Counted from the stretch's first letter, positions 1-10,089 are shown. The stretch is 32,244 nucleotides of DNA from Ophiostoma sp. CBS 140.51 (GCA_029298735.1 JANSLP010000356.1:1-32244), one strand, 5' to 3'. Notes: generated by a model from the letters alone, not told the origin. Made by a program: numbers and translations.

Positions 1-2228
1 ACGACATCACGACAAGTCGAGTAAATAGATGAATAGGGGAAAAGTAAAGCGATTAAAAACAATTTTGTGACGTACCTTGGTTTTGTATGTTTTTTGATAT
101 CGGGAGGGAGTTATTGTTGGGTTTTACTTTCTGCGCTTTTGGGATCTGGAGGTTTGAAAAAAATATCGGAGGCGGTTATATTTTTGCTTTGTTTTTATGA
201 TTTTCTGGCTACCTCACTTGTACTGTTGTACAAGAAAAGAATCACCATCCTCTACTCTCTTTACGACGCTTTTCTTCCCCTTATTTTCAACTCGTTTTGT
301 GTATCCTGACTCTATCTACAAATGAGATGCATTTCACTCCTTTTCCCATTAATTCGTAAACTGTCTTTATTATCAATTCGCTTGTTTGAATGGCCGTGGG
401 TCTGACAGTCGTCGTTCGTTGTTGATGACCGACCAATCATGGATTGGCGCGAGCCACGTTTTGTTAGTCGCAAACCTTTGACCGAAGCATAAAATCACAC
501 CAGTTCACGTTGCACCTTTTGGCCTCGTCCTCGTTCGTATCCCGCCAATCGTAGAGCTGTCAGATGGTCGATCCCATCTGTGGCATATGAAATATCTGGT
601 GAAGGATGGTCTTTTCTGTGATTGGTAGTGACCCCTCCCATCGATGCCCATCTTCTGTTCAGACAGCCAATGCTCGCGCACTTTGCTGGCACAAGGCTGC
701 GTCCTTGGAATATCAAAATGTAAATCGGGAGGCAAATTCCTCAACAAGAGACCAACTCTTCTGCACTCCGCATATGCCGTCGCCTTCCACACAGACCCTG
801 AGTATTTGGCAGACTCCTTTTGTCTTTATCCCTCTGCACCTGTTTGGCCAGTCAGAGTGGCAGGCATGCGGGAGGCACAGTTACTTTGATGTGCTTGGCA
901 AACGTCGGAAAACGGCGCAAAAAGCAGCTCAAATGCATCTTTGACCTATCAATTTACCGATATGACTACCAGTTCGTCTTACTACAATGAGCAACCCGAT
1001 CAAAACCGAGGGGTCATAGTTTCCCCATGGTTGAGTGTGTGTGTTTGCATATCTTGATTGTCGTGCAGATATATTCTGCACTCGGCCTCTGCATCTTTAT
1101 TTTGACTCGGACGTGTTGGTTCGAGCTGCCTGTTTCCATTTTATTATCCTGTCCGTACCCTACTTGCTCAAAACTAAACATTGATGTCTCCTGCTGAGAC
1201 ACTGAAACAAAATGTGTACAAACGGGACTCGAGGAATTTAAACATCCAACTCGCTGAGACTGTTTGCCTGAGACGAGGAAAACAAAGGCGAAGCCAGGCT
1301 TATGACCCGCCAGGCCCATTTGCCTTATAATTCGAGACGCTGCCCCCCACGTGTGCCTGTTTATTTGCAGATGGCGCCGTTGGCGACAAGTGCTCATCTA
1401 TTTTCGCCCGTAGCACCTCACCTACACTTACACTAGGCGAGAGAGAAGGGAGAGAGAGGGGTTTAGCAAAATAACCGCCAACGCTGTCTTTGGAAGGCGA
1501 AACTGAGAAAGAGCATAGAACTCAAGCGTTTCATTCACATTATTCGAGGTGCGTGGTCTCCAAAGAGCGACCGTCTATGGGCCATTTCTATTTCTGACTT
1601 CTCTAGGGCGATTACGGAATGTGAAGCGGATGGCGGCCAGGTGACTGAATCACCCACCACCACCACTACAAAAACTACAGCCAGTAGCCGCCGTTTACTC
1701 CCATGTGCTGCACAGCTGCCCAAGACATTGGCTCGTAGGATGTGGCTGTCAGGGAACGCGGGCACGGAAGCCGACCTGCTTGCGGATTGCGCGGGTGTTT
1801 GTTGAAGAGAGAGAGAGAGACAAAGAGGGGGTGCTTCGTTGTCGGCAATATACTCATACTGCAGCTCTGCTGGATAATAAAGAGTAAACACTGGTATGGG
1901 CCTTTTTTCCTTTAGAGAAGAGTGAATGGGAAAAGAGAGTCAAATAAAGAGATAGGAAACACTCTCGAGAAACAAATGCAACCGTTTCGGCCGTCGACTT
2001 CTTTATATCATTATTGATTCCTTGTCTCACGTCCTAAGTCTCAGTTCTCTCTTTCATCTGTCCCATCCTCTTATCGACATCAACAACGCCCGACACACAT
2101 TACTCAGATACTTTTGGATATCACCGTTGCATTTCTTTTTCGGACACGACAGTAATATTTTACTACTTTATATATTGTATCAACAGAGGTCCATAGACGA
2201 AAAAATCGCCAACCCATACACAAACAGC
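1..2228. other. Left-edge region without a convincing gene
   Basis: I see no recognisable gene in these 2.2 kb. Two ATG-started open frames exist, 606-944 on + (112 codons) and 1397-1014 on - (127 codons). Neither has a family resemblance, a signal peptide or a membrane segment I trust. Visible non-coding features are an inverted CCAAT pair (433-447), a CACGTG E-box (1348-1353), GA-rich tracts near 1438-1460 and 1806-1820, and an AT-rich stretch with TATA-like sequence just before the gene at 2229. Part of it is presumably promoter and leader for that gene. The first few hundred bases could be UTR of a gene beyond the left edge. Confidence 0.6.
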
Positions 2229-2864
2229 ATGACATCGCTGTCGCTTTTCACGGGCCCGATGGCTCTCCTCACGGCTGCCGCGTCGGCTTCCGACATTTTT
2301 GCCCTTCAGGCACCAAAGGCACCAGCACATACATCGACGGCGGGCCCATCTCCATCACAACTCCCGGCAAAGACACAGCCAGTAGACGTCTCTTCCCCTC
2401 ATCCTCCTGCCAACATGGCAACGACTACGACGACAACGACAACCAATACCAATAACCACCTTCCACTGTCTCTTCGCTCGCCCTCAGCCGATCTCATCTA
2501 CCGCTGTCACAGCAGTGCCGTGCATGCATGGACACTTGTGGCGACGGCGGCCAAGCCTGGTGCATGGGCGGCTCATCATACTGCACGGCTCCTCCTGGTC
2601 CTCGGCACATTCCTTGCGGTAACGGCACAAATGTGCGCAGTGCGGTGCGGCCAGGCCGTCTGGCAGGCCTGCTGGTGGCACTTGTGGGCATGCAAGCCGG
2701 CGACACGGCTGCGGAAAAAGCTGTACTTCGAGGTGGCGCTGGCATTCATGGGCCCGAGCGGCAACGGGCTGTTGTTGGTGGTGCTGTGGCCCGGGTGGCT
2801 GGTGCTTGCCGCGGCCGTATGGGGTGTATCGGCCGCAGTGGCCGCGTTGATGGGTGGTGCGTGA
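2229..2864 (+). CDS. Small membrane protein of unknown function (211 aa)
   Basis: I do not recognise the family. The frame is open further upstream, but the first ATG in it is at 2229, so that is the chosen start; the product is 211 residues. Residues about 1-85 are low complexity (Ala/Pro/Ser rich with a run of eight Thr at 65-72) and look disordered. Residues about 119-138 form one hydrophobic segment. After a Cys/Trp-rich loop (about 138-156) and a basic patch (RLRKK, 160-164), residues about 165-210 are strongly hydrophobic with a Trp-Pro-Gly-Trp turn near 187-190, probably one or two further membrane spans. I infer an integral membrane protein; its location in the cell is unknown. The stop lies only 59 bp from the stop of the converging FAM50 gene. 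It could be a lineage-restricted gene, or a spurious frame in GC-rich DNA, though the ordered hydrophobic pattern argues for a real product. Confidence 0.5.
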   Translation: MTSLSLFTGPMALLTAAASASDIFALQAPKAPAHTSTAGPSPSQLPAKTQPVDVSSPHPPANMATTTTTTTTNTNNHLPLSLRSPSADLIYRCHSSAVHAWTLVATAAKPGAWAAHHTARLLLVLGTFLAVTAQMCAVRCGQAVWQACWWHLWACKPATRLRKKLYFEVALAFMGPSGNGLLLVVLWPGWLVLAAAVWGVSAAVAALMGGA

Positions 2865-2923
2865 AGAGGGTGGCGGATGGATGATACAGAGAAAATGACA
2901 TTCATAATCAACCAGCTCCACGC

Positions 2924-4178
2924 TCATTTTGCGGCAAAGAAGAAGGCATTGCCGCCCTGGTCGCGCCGCACTTGGTGGACATAGTCCTCCTCTGGGTCGA
3001 ACTCCTGCCACAAGCTGGCCGGGTAGATATGTTTGTTGCGCTCGTACCAGCGGCGGTCGACGACTTTTGTGAGGCCGGGGTCGTCGTTGGCGCCCTCGAG
3101 GTGACTGAAATCCTCTTCCTCCTCCTCCTCGTCGCCATCCTTCTTGACGCTGCTCTTTGGCGTTGTGAGAGGCGCCACCGGTGTAGCATTCGTCGGTGCA
3201 TCGCTGCTGTAGCTAAACACCCGCTCGCCGCCGGGGCCGAGCGTCTTGTTGATCAAGAAGAAGTAGAAATCATAGTGCTGTTCGTTTCTGTTAGCAGCCT
3301 GGATAAAAATTAAATAGAATCAGTATAGGGGTGCGACTTACGTGAGGTATAATGAGATTGCCGCGGACCAGCATCAGGTCGTCCACGTTGATGCGCGCCC
3401 AGTGCAGCTGCGCCTTGCTCAATCGCTTCTCGCCAACACCGAGACGCGCGCCCACTTTGCGGCTGCGGTCTAGGAAAAGCCACACGTGGTCGCCCTTTTT
3501 GACGCGCACCGTGCCGCCGGGGATGTTGGCGCCTTCGTAAAAGACAAACGGGATAGCCACTTCGCTGGCCTTGACGGCCGTCTGTAGTGCGAGGAACTCT
3601 TTACGCAAAGCCTCGCGCTCTGCCGCCTGTCGCCGCAGTGCTTGTTGTGTAAAGGACTTGATTGGTGGTAGACCGCTCAGTGACGGAGAAGGTGATGTTG
3701 AGGCCGAAGTTGACTCCTTCGTTTTGCCGTCCTTCTTGTCTGGTTTGCTGTCGATATCGTCGGCGTCTTCGTCGTCTTCGTCGTCGCCCAGAAAGGACAG
3801 CTTGCTGACCTTGCCGCCCTTCTTCTTTTTGCCCTTGCTGCCGTCCTTGGTCTTCTTCTTCTTCTTAGCCGGTCCGCCGTCTGCTTCACTGTCTCCCGTG
3901 CCAGCTCCTGCGTCGCCTGTAGCTGAATCGCCGCCCGCGTCTGGAGTCGCTGTGCCGTTTCCGCCGTTCTCGTCGCTCTCCTCTTCAGCACCAGGTGTCG
4001 ATACAGCCGATCCGGCCTTAGCTGCCTCGCGCGCCTCGCGTTCTTGCTGCTCAATAACCTCGGCGCGCCGCTTGCGGAAATCGGAAAGCCCGACAAGGCC
4101 CACGACGTTGTTCGACAGCCGTTGCTCGGTCGTCTGGTTCGGCGCTGTGAAGCGCGAACTGTTGCCGGAGCCAGACAT
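2924..4178 (-). CDS. FAM50/XAP5 family nuclear protein (splicing-associated)
   Basis: Two exons, 4178-3342 and 3277-2924, give 396 residues. The 64-nt intron has a GTAAGT donor, a CTAAC branch site and a CAG acceptor, and joins in phase 0, so that IIPH is followed by HYDFY as expected for the family. The N-terminal half holds a conserved start (residues 1-55, Arg/Glu-rich helix). It is followed by disordered acidic sequence, a lysine-rich nuclear localisation signal (105-121) and an Asp/Glu run (131-142). The XAP5 domain occupies about 205-396 and includes PFVFYEG, the HVWLFLDR block and the acidic linker near 310. Family knowledge: human FAM50A associates with the spliceosome, and the plant homologue XCT affects clock and small-RNA pathways. 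A role in pre-mRNA processing is therefore inferred. The start is the first ATG of the frame. The neighbour on the same strand is the METTL16-like gene, 481 bp away. Confidence 0.93.
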
Positions 4179-4659
4179 CTTTGGGATGAAGAGTTTGATG
4201 CGTACTCGATATGGCAGTAGGAGAGAGGTGGGATGCTCAATTGCAGTCGCTGGGGTATTATCGTGGTTGCGCGCGCGTGCTGTGTGTTTTAAAGGTTGAG
4301 GAAGAGCTTGCCTAAAAAAGTCAATAGACTGGCTGCTGAAGCTCTGACGTTCAGGCAGCTTCTAGGCGAGCGATCGGATACATTTGGCCCGTTTAGCGAC
4401 ACAGTGCTCATAATATAACTTACACTTTCGCACTGTATCTACATCAAGTTAGCAACACACATATCAACACATGGACTCTCTTCTTCTTTCCATCAAGACA
4501 ATAAGTGAGCTTTATTCTTATATTGAATTTTTTATGACCAAGTTCTATGGGAATTGCTACATTTTTGAGATATAAAATACAAACAATACAAATTGTGGGC
4601 CGTCGATGGCTACACGGTATCTCTTTAGATGATTGTGGACAACCATCTCGCTCTCGCAC
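4179..4659. other. Intergenic: FAM50 promoter and methyltransferase 3' region
   Basis: This 481-bp spacer lies between two genes on the minus strand. It must contain the 3' UTR of the methyltransferase (right part, AT-rich) and the promoter and leader of the FAM50 gene (left part). I see no further open frame with family resemblance, and no clear TATA box or repeat. Confidence 0.6.
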
Positions 4660-6180
4660 CTAATTACTTTCCAGTTGCGGAGAAATCTTTTCTTTTACCC
4701 TGTCCTTAAGGAATCCACAGAAGCTTTGGTAGATGGCTTCGTGGTGCCCCTCGAGCCAGCGGCAGCGGATAACCGTTTCGGTTACGCCCAAACGGACTGT
4801 CACGACAAAGCCAAACGCAGGCTCTTCGTCCGGTCCAAGAGGTACTGTGGCTGTATCTTGTGTTGGCTTGGCTTGTCCTTGCTCAGCAGCCAATTTCTCT
4901 TCACGCTTTTTTTTCCGTCGCCACGCCCGGCCCCAGACATTCTCTCGTGCTCGACCAACGCCTTTCAGTGTCTTGTCGTCCCAGTCCCACGCTGCGAGCG
5001 CCAACCCTTGCATGAGCTCGTTGATGGCTGTTCCAAGAGTCGCAGTATCCATCTTCTCCTCTCGCTTCACACTCAGAACGTCTACTTCCGTAATGGGCGG
5101 CAGAAGGTGCCGGTACGACTCGAGACCAGAGGCATCACTGCCGCCTCGCGCTGCTTCCACGGTCGGCCTTCGTACACCATAGCTCCACCCCAGCGCCCAG
5201 CGGCGCGTCTTGCTGCCATGGACAAAGGCGGCGATGGCGTAGTTGTCGATACCACGGGTACGCAGATGGCCCACGAGAACATTGAGGCTGCTGAGCTTGC
5301 CAAGCATGGCCGTGTACCAGCGGACGCGATTTTTTACAGTGGCAGACTCTTCCAATATGCGGCCGACAAAGGCAATCTCACCGCCGGGTGAGTCTTCGCC
5401 GTTATTGTCTCGAGTCTCGTAAACCATTTCGACTGGTGCACCCGTGCATGCCGAGTGTGGCGGTTGCTTCTTGGCGGCGGCCGATGCCGTCATCTCGTCC
5501 GCCGAAGCATAAAACGGCGGATTGCACATGGTAAAGTCGATTGAGGAGGACGAATCGTCGTCCGTATAGACGAGTGTGTCGTCTGGTGACTGTGTGACAA
5601 CGTGGATCCGGTCCTCTAAACCATTGCGTGCCACGTTGTCGCGGGCTGACTTTAGACTGTTGACGTCAATGTCCGTCGCAAAGAACCGCCATTTGGGACG
5701 CTGTGCACAAGCCAACAGTGGGTAGATACAGCTCGCGCCAGTGCCAATGTCGAGGCCAACCGCCGGGCCGTCGTCTTCTATCAAAGACTTGATCCAAACA
5801 ACATAGCTGAGCCGATTGGGAACGGGTGGGCAGAGGCGGTCGTCTGGCAGTTCCATCTTGAGGCCAAAATCGCGACGCAGAAGAGTGATTGTCAGCTGGC
5901 GGGTGGCGGCCGGATCGCGAAAATCGAGAGTCTGGCCATTGTGGAGCACAGCCTTGAGGTCCGGGTCATCGCGGGCGAGGGCGCAGAAATCTAAACGGTC
6001 CTTGTAGAGGTCGCGATAGTAGGCGTCTGTCCGTTGGGGTACAACAAGCTCCGGTTGTGCACTGTTGCTGCCGCCGTTCTTCATCGTCTCGTCAACTATG
6101 TAAAGGCTGCTGGTCGATGCGGGTGTCGCCGAGGAGTCGGTGCTGGCATCTCGGCCACCGATTTTTTTGTCATCGGCCAT
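4660..6180 (-). CDS. mtl16: METTL16-type U6 snRNA m6A methyltransferase
   Basis: This single-exon gene of 506 residues starts at the ATG at 6180. Residues about 50-130 match the family's N-terminal RNA-binding part (aromatic/charged, with YYRDLYKDRLDF at 54-65). The Rossmann methyltransferase fold follows: SAM-binding DIGTGASCIYPLL (144-156), an acidic ATDID end of strand 2 (168-172), and the catalytic NPPF tetrad (220-223) typical of N6-adenine methyltransferases of the METTL16/RlmF group. A basic, lysine-rich segment near 425-435 and a C-terminal hydrophobic/charged part (about 450-500) may correspond to the accessory RNA-binding domain. Known for the family: human METTL16 and fission yeast Mtl16 methylate one adenosine in the U6 snRNA ACAGA box, which contacts the 5' splice site. 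Substrate assignment here is by homology. A short Asp/Ser insertion (about 207-213) precedes the catalytic strand. The 298-bp spacer upstream (6181-6478) separates it from the GH3 gene. Confidence 0.9.
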   Translation of the reverse strand: MADDKKIGGRDASTDSSATPASTSSLYIVDETMKNGGSNSAQPELVVPQRTDAYYRDLYKDRLDFCALARDDPDLKAVLHNGQTLDFRDPAATRQLTITLLRRDFGLKMELPDDRLCPPVPNRLSYVVWIKSLIEDDGPAVGLDIGTGASCIYPLLACAQRPKWRFFATDIDVNSLKSARDNVARNGLEDRIHVVTQSPDDTLVYTDDDSSSSIDFTMCNPPFYASADEMTASAAAKKQPPHSACTGAPVEMVYETRDNNGEDSPGGEIAFVGRILEESATVKNRVRWYTAMLGKLSSLNVLVGHLRTRGIDNYAIAAFVHGSKTRRWALGWSYGVRRPTVEAARGGSDASGLESYRHLLPPITEVDVLSVKREEKMDTATLGTAINELMQGLALAAWDWDDKTLKGVGRARENVWGRAWRRKKKREEKLAAEQGQAKPTQDTATVPLGPDEEPAFGFVVTVRLGVTETVIRCRWLEGHHEAIYQSFCGFLKDRVKEKISPQLESN

Positions 6181-6477
6181 GGTCGTTCATGGCAATTGTG
6201 TTGGTGAAGAAGCTCGGATGGAGGAGTGGGATGGAGCTTTGCTGTGAAGCTTGCCTAAAGTATGCCCATTTAGTGTGTGGGCTTCGCTTCGTGTACAATT
6301 ACACGCTTGAATAGCCCCCGCTTGGCTAAACGCACTGCTCTCCTTCCATTTCAAAACAAAGCTATTGAACTCGAATAAAAATATGCATTTTCTCTCATTT
6401 ACAATCTAAACTTTGCGTTTTATCCAATTTTCACCACACCTCTCATCAAAATCTCTCATGAACAACACACCACTCAC

Positions 6478-8670
6478 TTACGCCACATCAAACGACCCCT
6501 TAAGACGCAGATCACGGCTGCTCGCGCCTACGTTGACAGTGAATGTCCCGCTCGGTACCACCCAGCCCTTGCTCACGTCCCAGTAGCTCAGATCCTTGCG
6601 CCGCAAGTTGAAGGTGACCGTTCCTGCGGCACCCGGTGCCAGCTTGAGCTTGTCGAAGCCGCGGAGTTGTTTGGGTGGTGCGGCGGGCGAGCTGCTGGGC
6701 AGCGTCAGGTACAGCTGCGGCACCTCGGCGCCGGCGACGCTGCCGCTGTTGGTGACACTGATGGTGACCGTGGCGACGTTCTCAAAAAGGTCAGCCTTAC
6801 CACCGGGGCCGACAGCACCGGATGCCGCACCAGACGTCGCAGTCGATGTGACCTTAATGTCGCCGTATGTGAAGTTGGTGTAGGACAAGCCAAAGCCAAA
6901 GGGGAAGCGCGGCTCAATGTTCTTCTGGTCAAAGTGGCGATAGTCAATGTACAGGCCCTCGGCAAAGTTGTCGTCGCCACGCGAGACGGTGGTGCCGTAG
7001 TCGGCATCGCTCTTCGCGATCGTGTACGGCAGCTTGCCGGACGGCGACACCAGGCCGTACAGCACGTCGACCAGCGCGTTGCCGCTCTCCTGGCTAGGAA
7101 GACCGGCCCACACGACAGCCTTGACGCCCGTGTTTTTAAGGATGTTTTCAAGGATGATGGGGCCGACGCTGTGCACAACGACAATTGTGTTGGGGTTGGC
7201 CGCCGCGACAGCCGCGACAAGGGCGTTGCCGTCGTGCCACGGGTTGAGGTCATTGCGATCACCGGCGACTCTTTCGACCGTGATGTAGCCCTCGCCCGAG
7301 TCGGCTGTGATAAAGACAATGGCTGCGTCGGCGCCCTGTACTGTGCTCGCAACGGAGTTGGTGGCATCGCTGCTCGATAGCGAAATTGTCGTGCCGTCGG
7401 CGGCCGCGCGCGTCTTTAGAGCGTCGTACGGGGCCACAAAGTAGGGGTAACTGGACGTACCAGAGCCCCAGCCCATGCCCAGCGCGCCGTTGTTGCAGCC
7501 TTGGTCCACACACGAGTTCATACCCTTCGGGTTGACGACGGCTGCTGAGCCAACGATGGCCAGCTTCTTGGGCTTGCTCAACGGCAAGATGTCGCCCGTG
7601 TTCTGCAGCAGCACAATACCGTCGCGTGCCACGGCGCGCACATTGTCCTTGTGGGTCGACTGCACCGACGCCTTAATGTTGATGCCCGGGTAACCCTTGT
7701 CCTGCCCGACCAGGTACCATGCCGCCAAAACCCGCGTCGCCATGTCGTCGAGGCGAGTCTTGGCCACTTGGCCGTTGTTGACTGCGCTGACGAGCTGCGG
7801 GCCCCACAGAATTGTCTTGCCGCTGTAGTCGCTGCCCGGCATCGTCATGTCCATGCCGCTCGTCGCTGAGCTTGTCGTGTGTTGTGCGTTCCAGTCGCTC
7901 ATCACGTAGCCGCGGAAGCCCAGCTCGTCCTTCAGCAGGTTGTTGAGGATGTTCTTGTTCTCGCACGCCCATGTGCCGTTGACCTTGTTGTATGAGCACA
8001 TGACCGACGCAACACCTGCCTTTACAGCGTCGGCAAACGGCCACAAGTACAGCTCGTGCATTGTGCGGTCGTCGACACTCGAGCTTATTGTTTCGCGGTT
8101 GAGCTCCTGCTCGTTCAGAATAAAGTGCTTGGCGCACGCCTGGACGCCCGCGCCCTGCATGCCCTGGATCGTCTCGGCCATGGCCACGCCTGTCAGGTAC
8201 GGGTCCGGCCCGAAGCCTTCCCAGTTGCGGCCGCCGTTGGCATGTTTGCCGAGAGGACCGCCGACTGGACCCAGAAGAACGTGCACACCACAGCCTTTGG
8301 CCTCTTCGCCCATGAATTGTCCACGCTGGCTCATGAGGGCGCGGTCCCACGTGGAGGCTGCTTGGATGCCCGGTGTGAAAGCCGTGTTGCCCGTTCCGTA
8401 CCGTATACCAAGCGGGCCATCCTGTAGACATAGTTGCGGGTAGTTGATGGAGCTGATGGGCGAGGTGTTGCCAACGCAAGGGCCCTTGTTCCAGCCGACT
8501 CCCGACACAATGTTGACCTTGTCCTGCTGTGAAAGCTTGCCGACCGCCGCCGTAGCCTTGGCGTATGCCGCATCCCAGTCCACGCCGCCGTCGGCCATAA
8601 TCTCCGCATTGGCCGGTGCGACCGCCACCGCCGCCACCAGAAGCAGAGTCGCACGTAAAAATGCCGTCAT
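6478..8670 (-). CDS. bgl1: Secreted GH3 beta-glucosidase (Cel3A/BGL1 type)
   Basis: The frame is open to 8736, but the first ATG is at 8670, directly followed by a signal peptide (about 1-22, ending Ala-Asn-Ala). The 730-residue product follows the Trichoderma reesei Cel3A plan nearly end to end. The N-terminal TIM-barrel domain carries the substrate-binding KHF (181-183) and the nucleophile Asp259 in VMSDWNAQHT. The second alpha/beta domain carries the likely acid/base Glu460 in DSGEGYITVE. A fibronectin III-like domain (about 630-725) closes the protein. It cleaves terminal glucose from cellobiose and short beta-glucans outside the cell, the last step of cellulose breakdown. No intron is needed. 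A GTAAGT sits across the stop codon, but the end (FDVA) matches the usual family end, so I treat it as chance. A TATA box lies about 205 bp upstream of the ATG. Confidence 0.96.
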   Translation of the reverse strand: MTAFLRATLLLVAAVAVAPANAEIMADGGVDWDAAYAKATAAVGKLSQQDKVNIVSGVGWNKGPCVGNTSPISSINYPQLCLQDGPLGIRYGTGNTAFTPGIQAASTWDRALMSQRGQFMGEEAKGCGVHVLLGPVGGPLGKHANGGRNWEGFGPDPYLTGVAMAETIQGMQGAGVQACAKHFILNEQELNRETISSSVDDRTMHELYLWPFADAVKAGVASVMCSYNKVNGTWACENKNILNNLLKDELGFRGYVMSDWNAQHTTSSATSGMDMTMPGSDYSGKTILWGPQLVSAVNNGQVAKTRLDDMATRVLAAWYLVGQDKGYPGINIKASVQSTHKDNVRAVARDGIVLLQNTGDILPLSKPKKLAIVGSAAVVNPKGMNSCVDQGCNNGALGMGWGSGTSSYPYFVAPYDALKTRAAADGTTISLSSSDATNSVASTVQGADAAIVFITADSGEGYITVERVAGDRNDLNPWHDGNALVAAVAAANPNTIVVVHSVGPIILENILKNTGVKAVVWAGLPSQESGNALVDVLYGLVSPSGKLPYTIAKSDADYGTTVSRGDDNFAEGLYIDYRHFDQKNIEPRFPFGFGLSYTNFTYGDIKVTSTATSGAASGAVGPGGKADLFENVATVTISVTNSGSVAGAEVPQLYLTLPSSSPAAPPKQLRGFDKLKLAPGAAGTVTFNLRRKDLSYWDVSKGWVVPSGTFTVNVGASSRDLRLKGSFDVA

Positions 8671-10089
8671 CGTGATCCTAGTAACGGTGATGAAAAGAAA
8701 AGAAATGTGATAAGCCCAAAAAAAGGGAGTAAACAAAACGAGAGTAGCCTCCCAAAAAAGAAAAAAAGAAGCGATAGAATAACTGACGACTAAACGGGCA
8801 CCAACTTACTGCCTACTACGTTCTTTCTTTTTCTCCGAGATGCCTCATGCAGATGCTGCGCGACATGCCTCTTGCTTTTTATACTATATCCAGAACCAGG
8901 TAGACAACGGGACTATTGTAAACAGAAACCAGATCACCCAGAGACAAGAAGGGAAACAGCGGTCTCGTGCCTTCCCATCGTGCAATGCTAAGTGCAATAC
9001 CAAGCGATCGCTCTTTCCATACCCACACAATACACTCAATAGAGCACATTTTCAATCACAGGAAAGGAGCCGGCCCCGGCCACAGGTATAAAGATCCTGG
9101 TCCTTCTTCCGCTCTCTTTCCTTCCGCTCCTGGGCTTTTCATGGCACTCTATTCTTTCTTTATATTTCTCTTTTGCCTCATGTTCCATCTCCCTTTTCTT
9201 GGTCACAACCAATCGTCACTCTGGCCAGCCAAGTGTATTTTGCGGGGACGGCACGGCAAAGAGCATATCAAGATATTGTGGGTTGTGTGGTATGAGAAAT
9301 GAGAAATGAGATGCGAAAATGGATAGATGGGGATAATACATAGATTCGCATTGGACGGGCGGTTATCGAGGCCGGAATTCGTTCCTAAATTATTCGAATG
9401 CCTTGTATTAAACGGTGTCCTCATCGTCCATCAAAAGCCTTGTTTACCACCTCGTTTCAAGCTTCTTTCCTACCAGCTTGGGGACGGATCGCGCCTGCCA
9501 AACAGTAAGCATGATGTGTCGCTGCTTCCTTTTTAGCTGTCGACTTCCTCTTCTGGTCGAAAGACGTCCTTCGCCCCCAATGCCCTTTTTCGGCTTCGCT
9601 AATTCCCACCGTATGTGGATTTGCCCGATATTGCCATATGAGGCAGTACGGCCCGGGAATCGACAGGTGTTTTTTCGCCGATATACACCGTGCCTCCTAA
9701 CGCCTTCTCCCTTTATTTCTGCATTTGGCCCAGATTTCCGTGGGAATGGCAAAATCTCCCATTTTTGCCGAATAGGTCTTGGTCTCGTCTCTATCACCCG
9801 CGTTACTCTTTTCGTCCTTTTCTCGCGACCCTCCCCAAGACAACATCAGCGACCAATATACCTCGGCGCTGCACTGCCGAAAACAATGCGGGGAATACAA
9901 CTCGTTTTAAATTCTGTACTGGAAAAACAATTCTGTATTTCATAAAAACGGCCGGAGCGGGAAACTCCAAAGCTCGGCGGAAACTCGCTGTTCGTCATTT
10001 CTGCCATTGCAACCCTGGCTTTTGGTTTTTTATTTTATTTTTCAAACATTCGCAGTTCAAACTCCGCATCACTTCCCGCTCCTTGGAAC
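8671..10089. other. Intergenic 1.4 kb: GH3 promoter and nucleotidase 3' region
   Basis: The left part is the promoter and leader of the GH3 gene (minus strand). It has a TATA box at 8883-8875 and one CCCCGG (9074-9079) that reads as the CreA-type motif SYGGRG on the minus strand. A second TATA-like element on the plus strand (9087-9092) precedes a 53-codon ATG frame at 9141-9302 with a hydrophobic start. The longer open frames around 9415-10151 show no family features. A GGCAAAATC...TTTTTGCC inverted repeat lies at 9748-9769. I find no supported gene here. Confidence 0.6.
8875..8883 (-). promoter_or_regulatory. TATA box of the GH3 beta-glucosidase gene
   Basis: On the minus strand this reads TATAAAAAG, about 205 bp upstream of the ATG at 8670. 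Inducible fungal cellulase genes commonly have TATA boxes at such distances. The assignment rests on sequence and position only. Confidence 0.5.

Noticed and set aside
606..944. ATG-started 112-codon frame on the plus strand
   Set aside because: No family resemblance, ordered hydrophobic pattern or splice context; consistent with chance at this length.
1014..1397. ATG-started 127-codon frame on the minus strand
   Set aside because: Unremarkable composition, no recognisable domain and no promoter context; I could not support it as a gene.
3571..4299. A 242-codon plus-strand frame rich in Ser, Pro and Phe
   Set aside because: Antisense to the Lys/Glu-rich part of the FAM50 gene; the composition is explained by the opposite strand.
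6470..6486. GTAAGT across the GH3 stop codon as a possible last intron
   Set aside because: The protein already ends like other Cel3A-type enzymes, and no further conserved residues are expected downstream.
6667..7380. A 237-codon plus-strand frame opposite the GH3 gene
   Set aside because: Antisense to well-conserved glucosidase sequence, with no recognisable domain.
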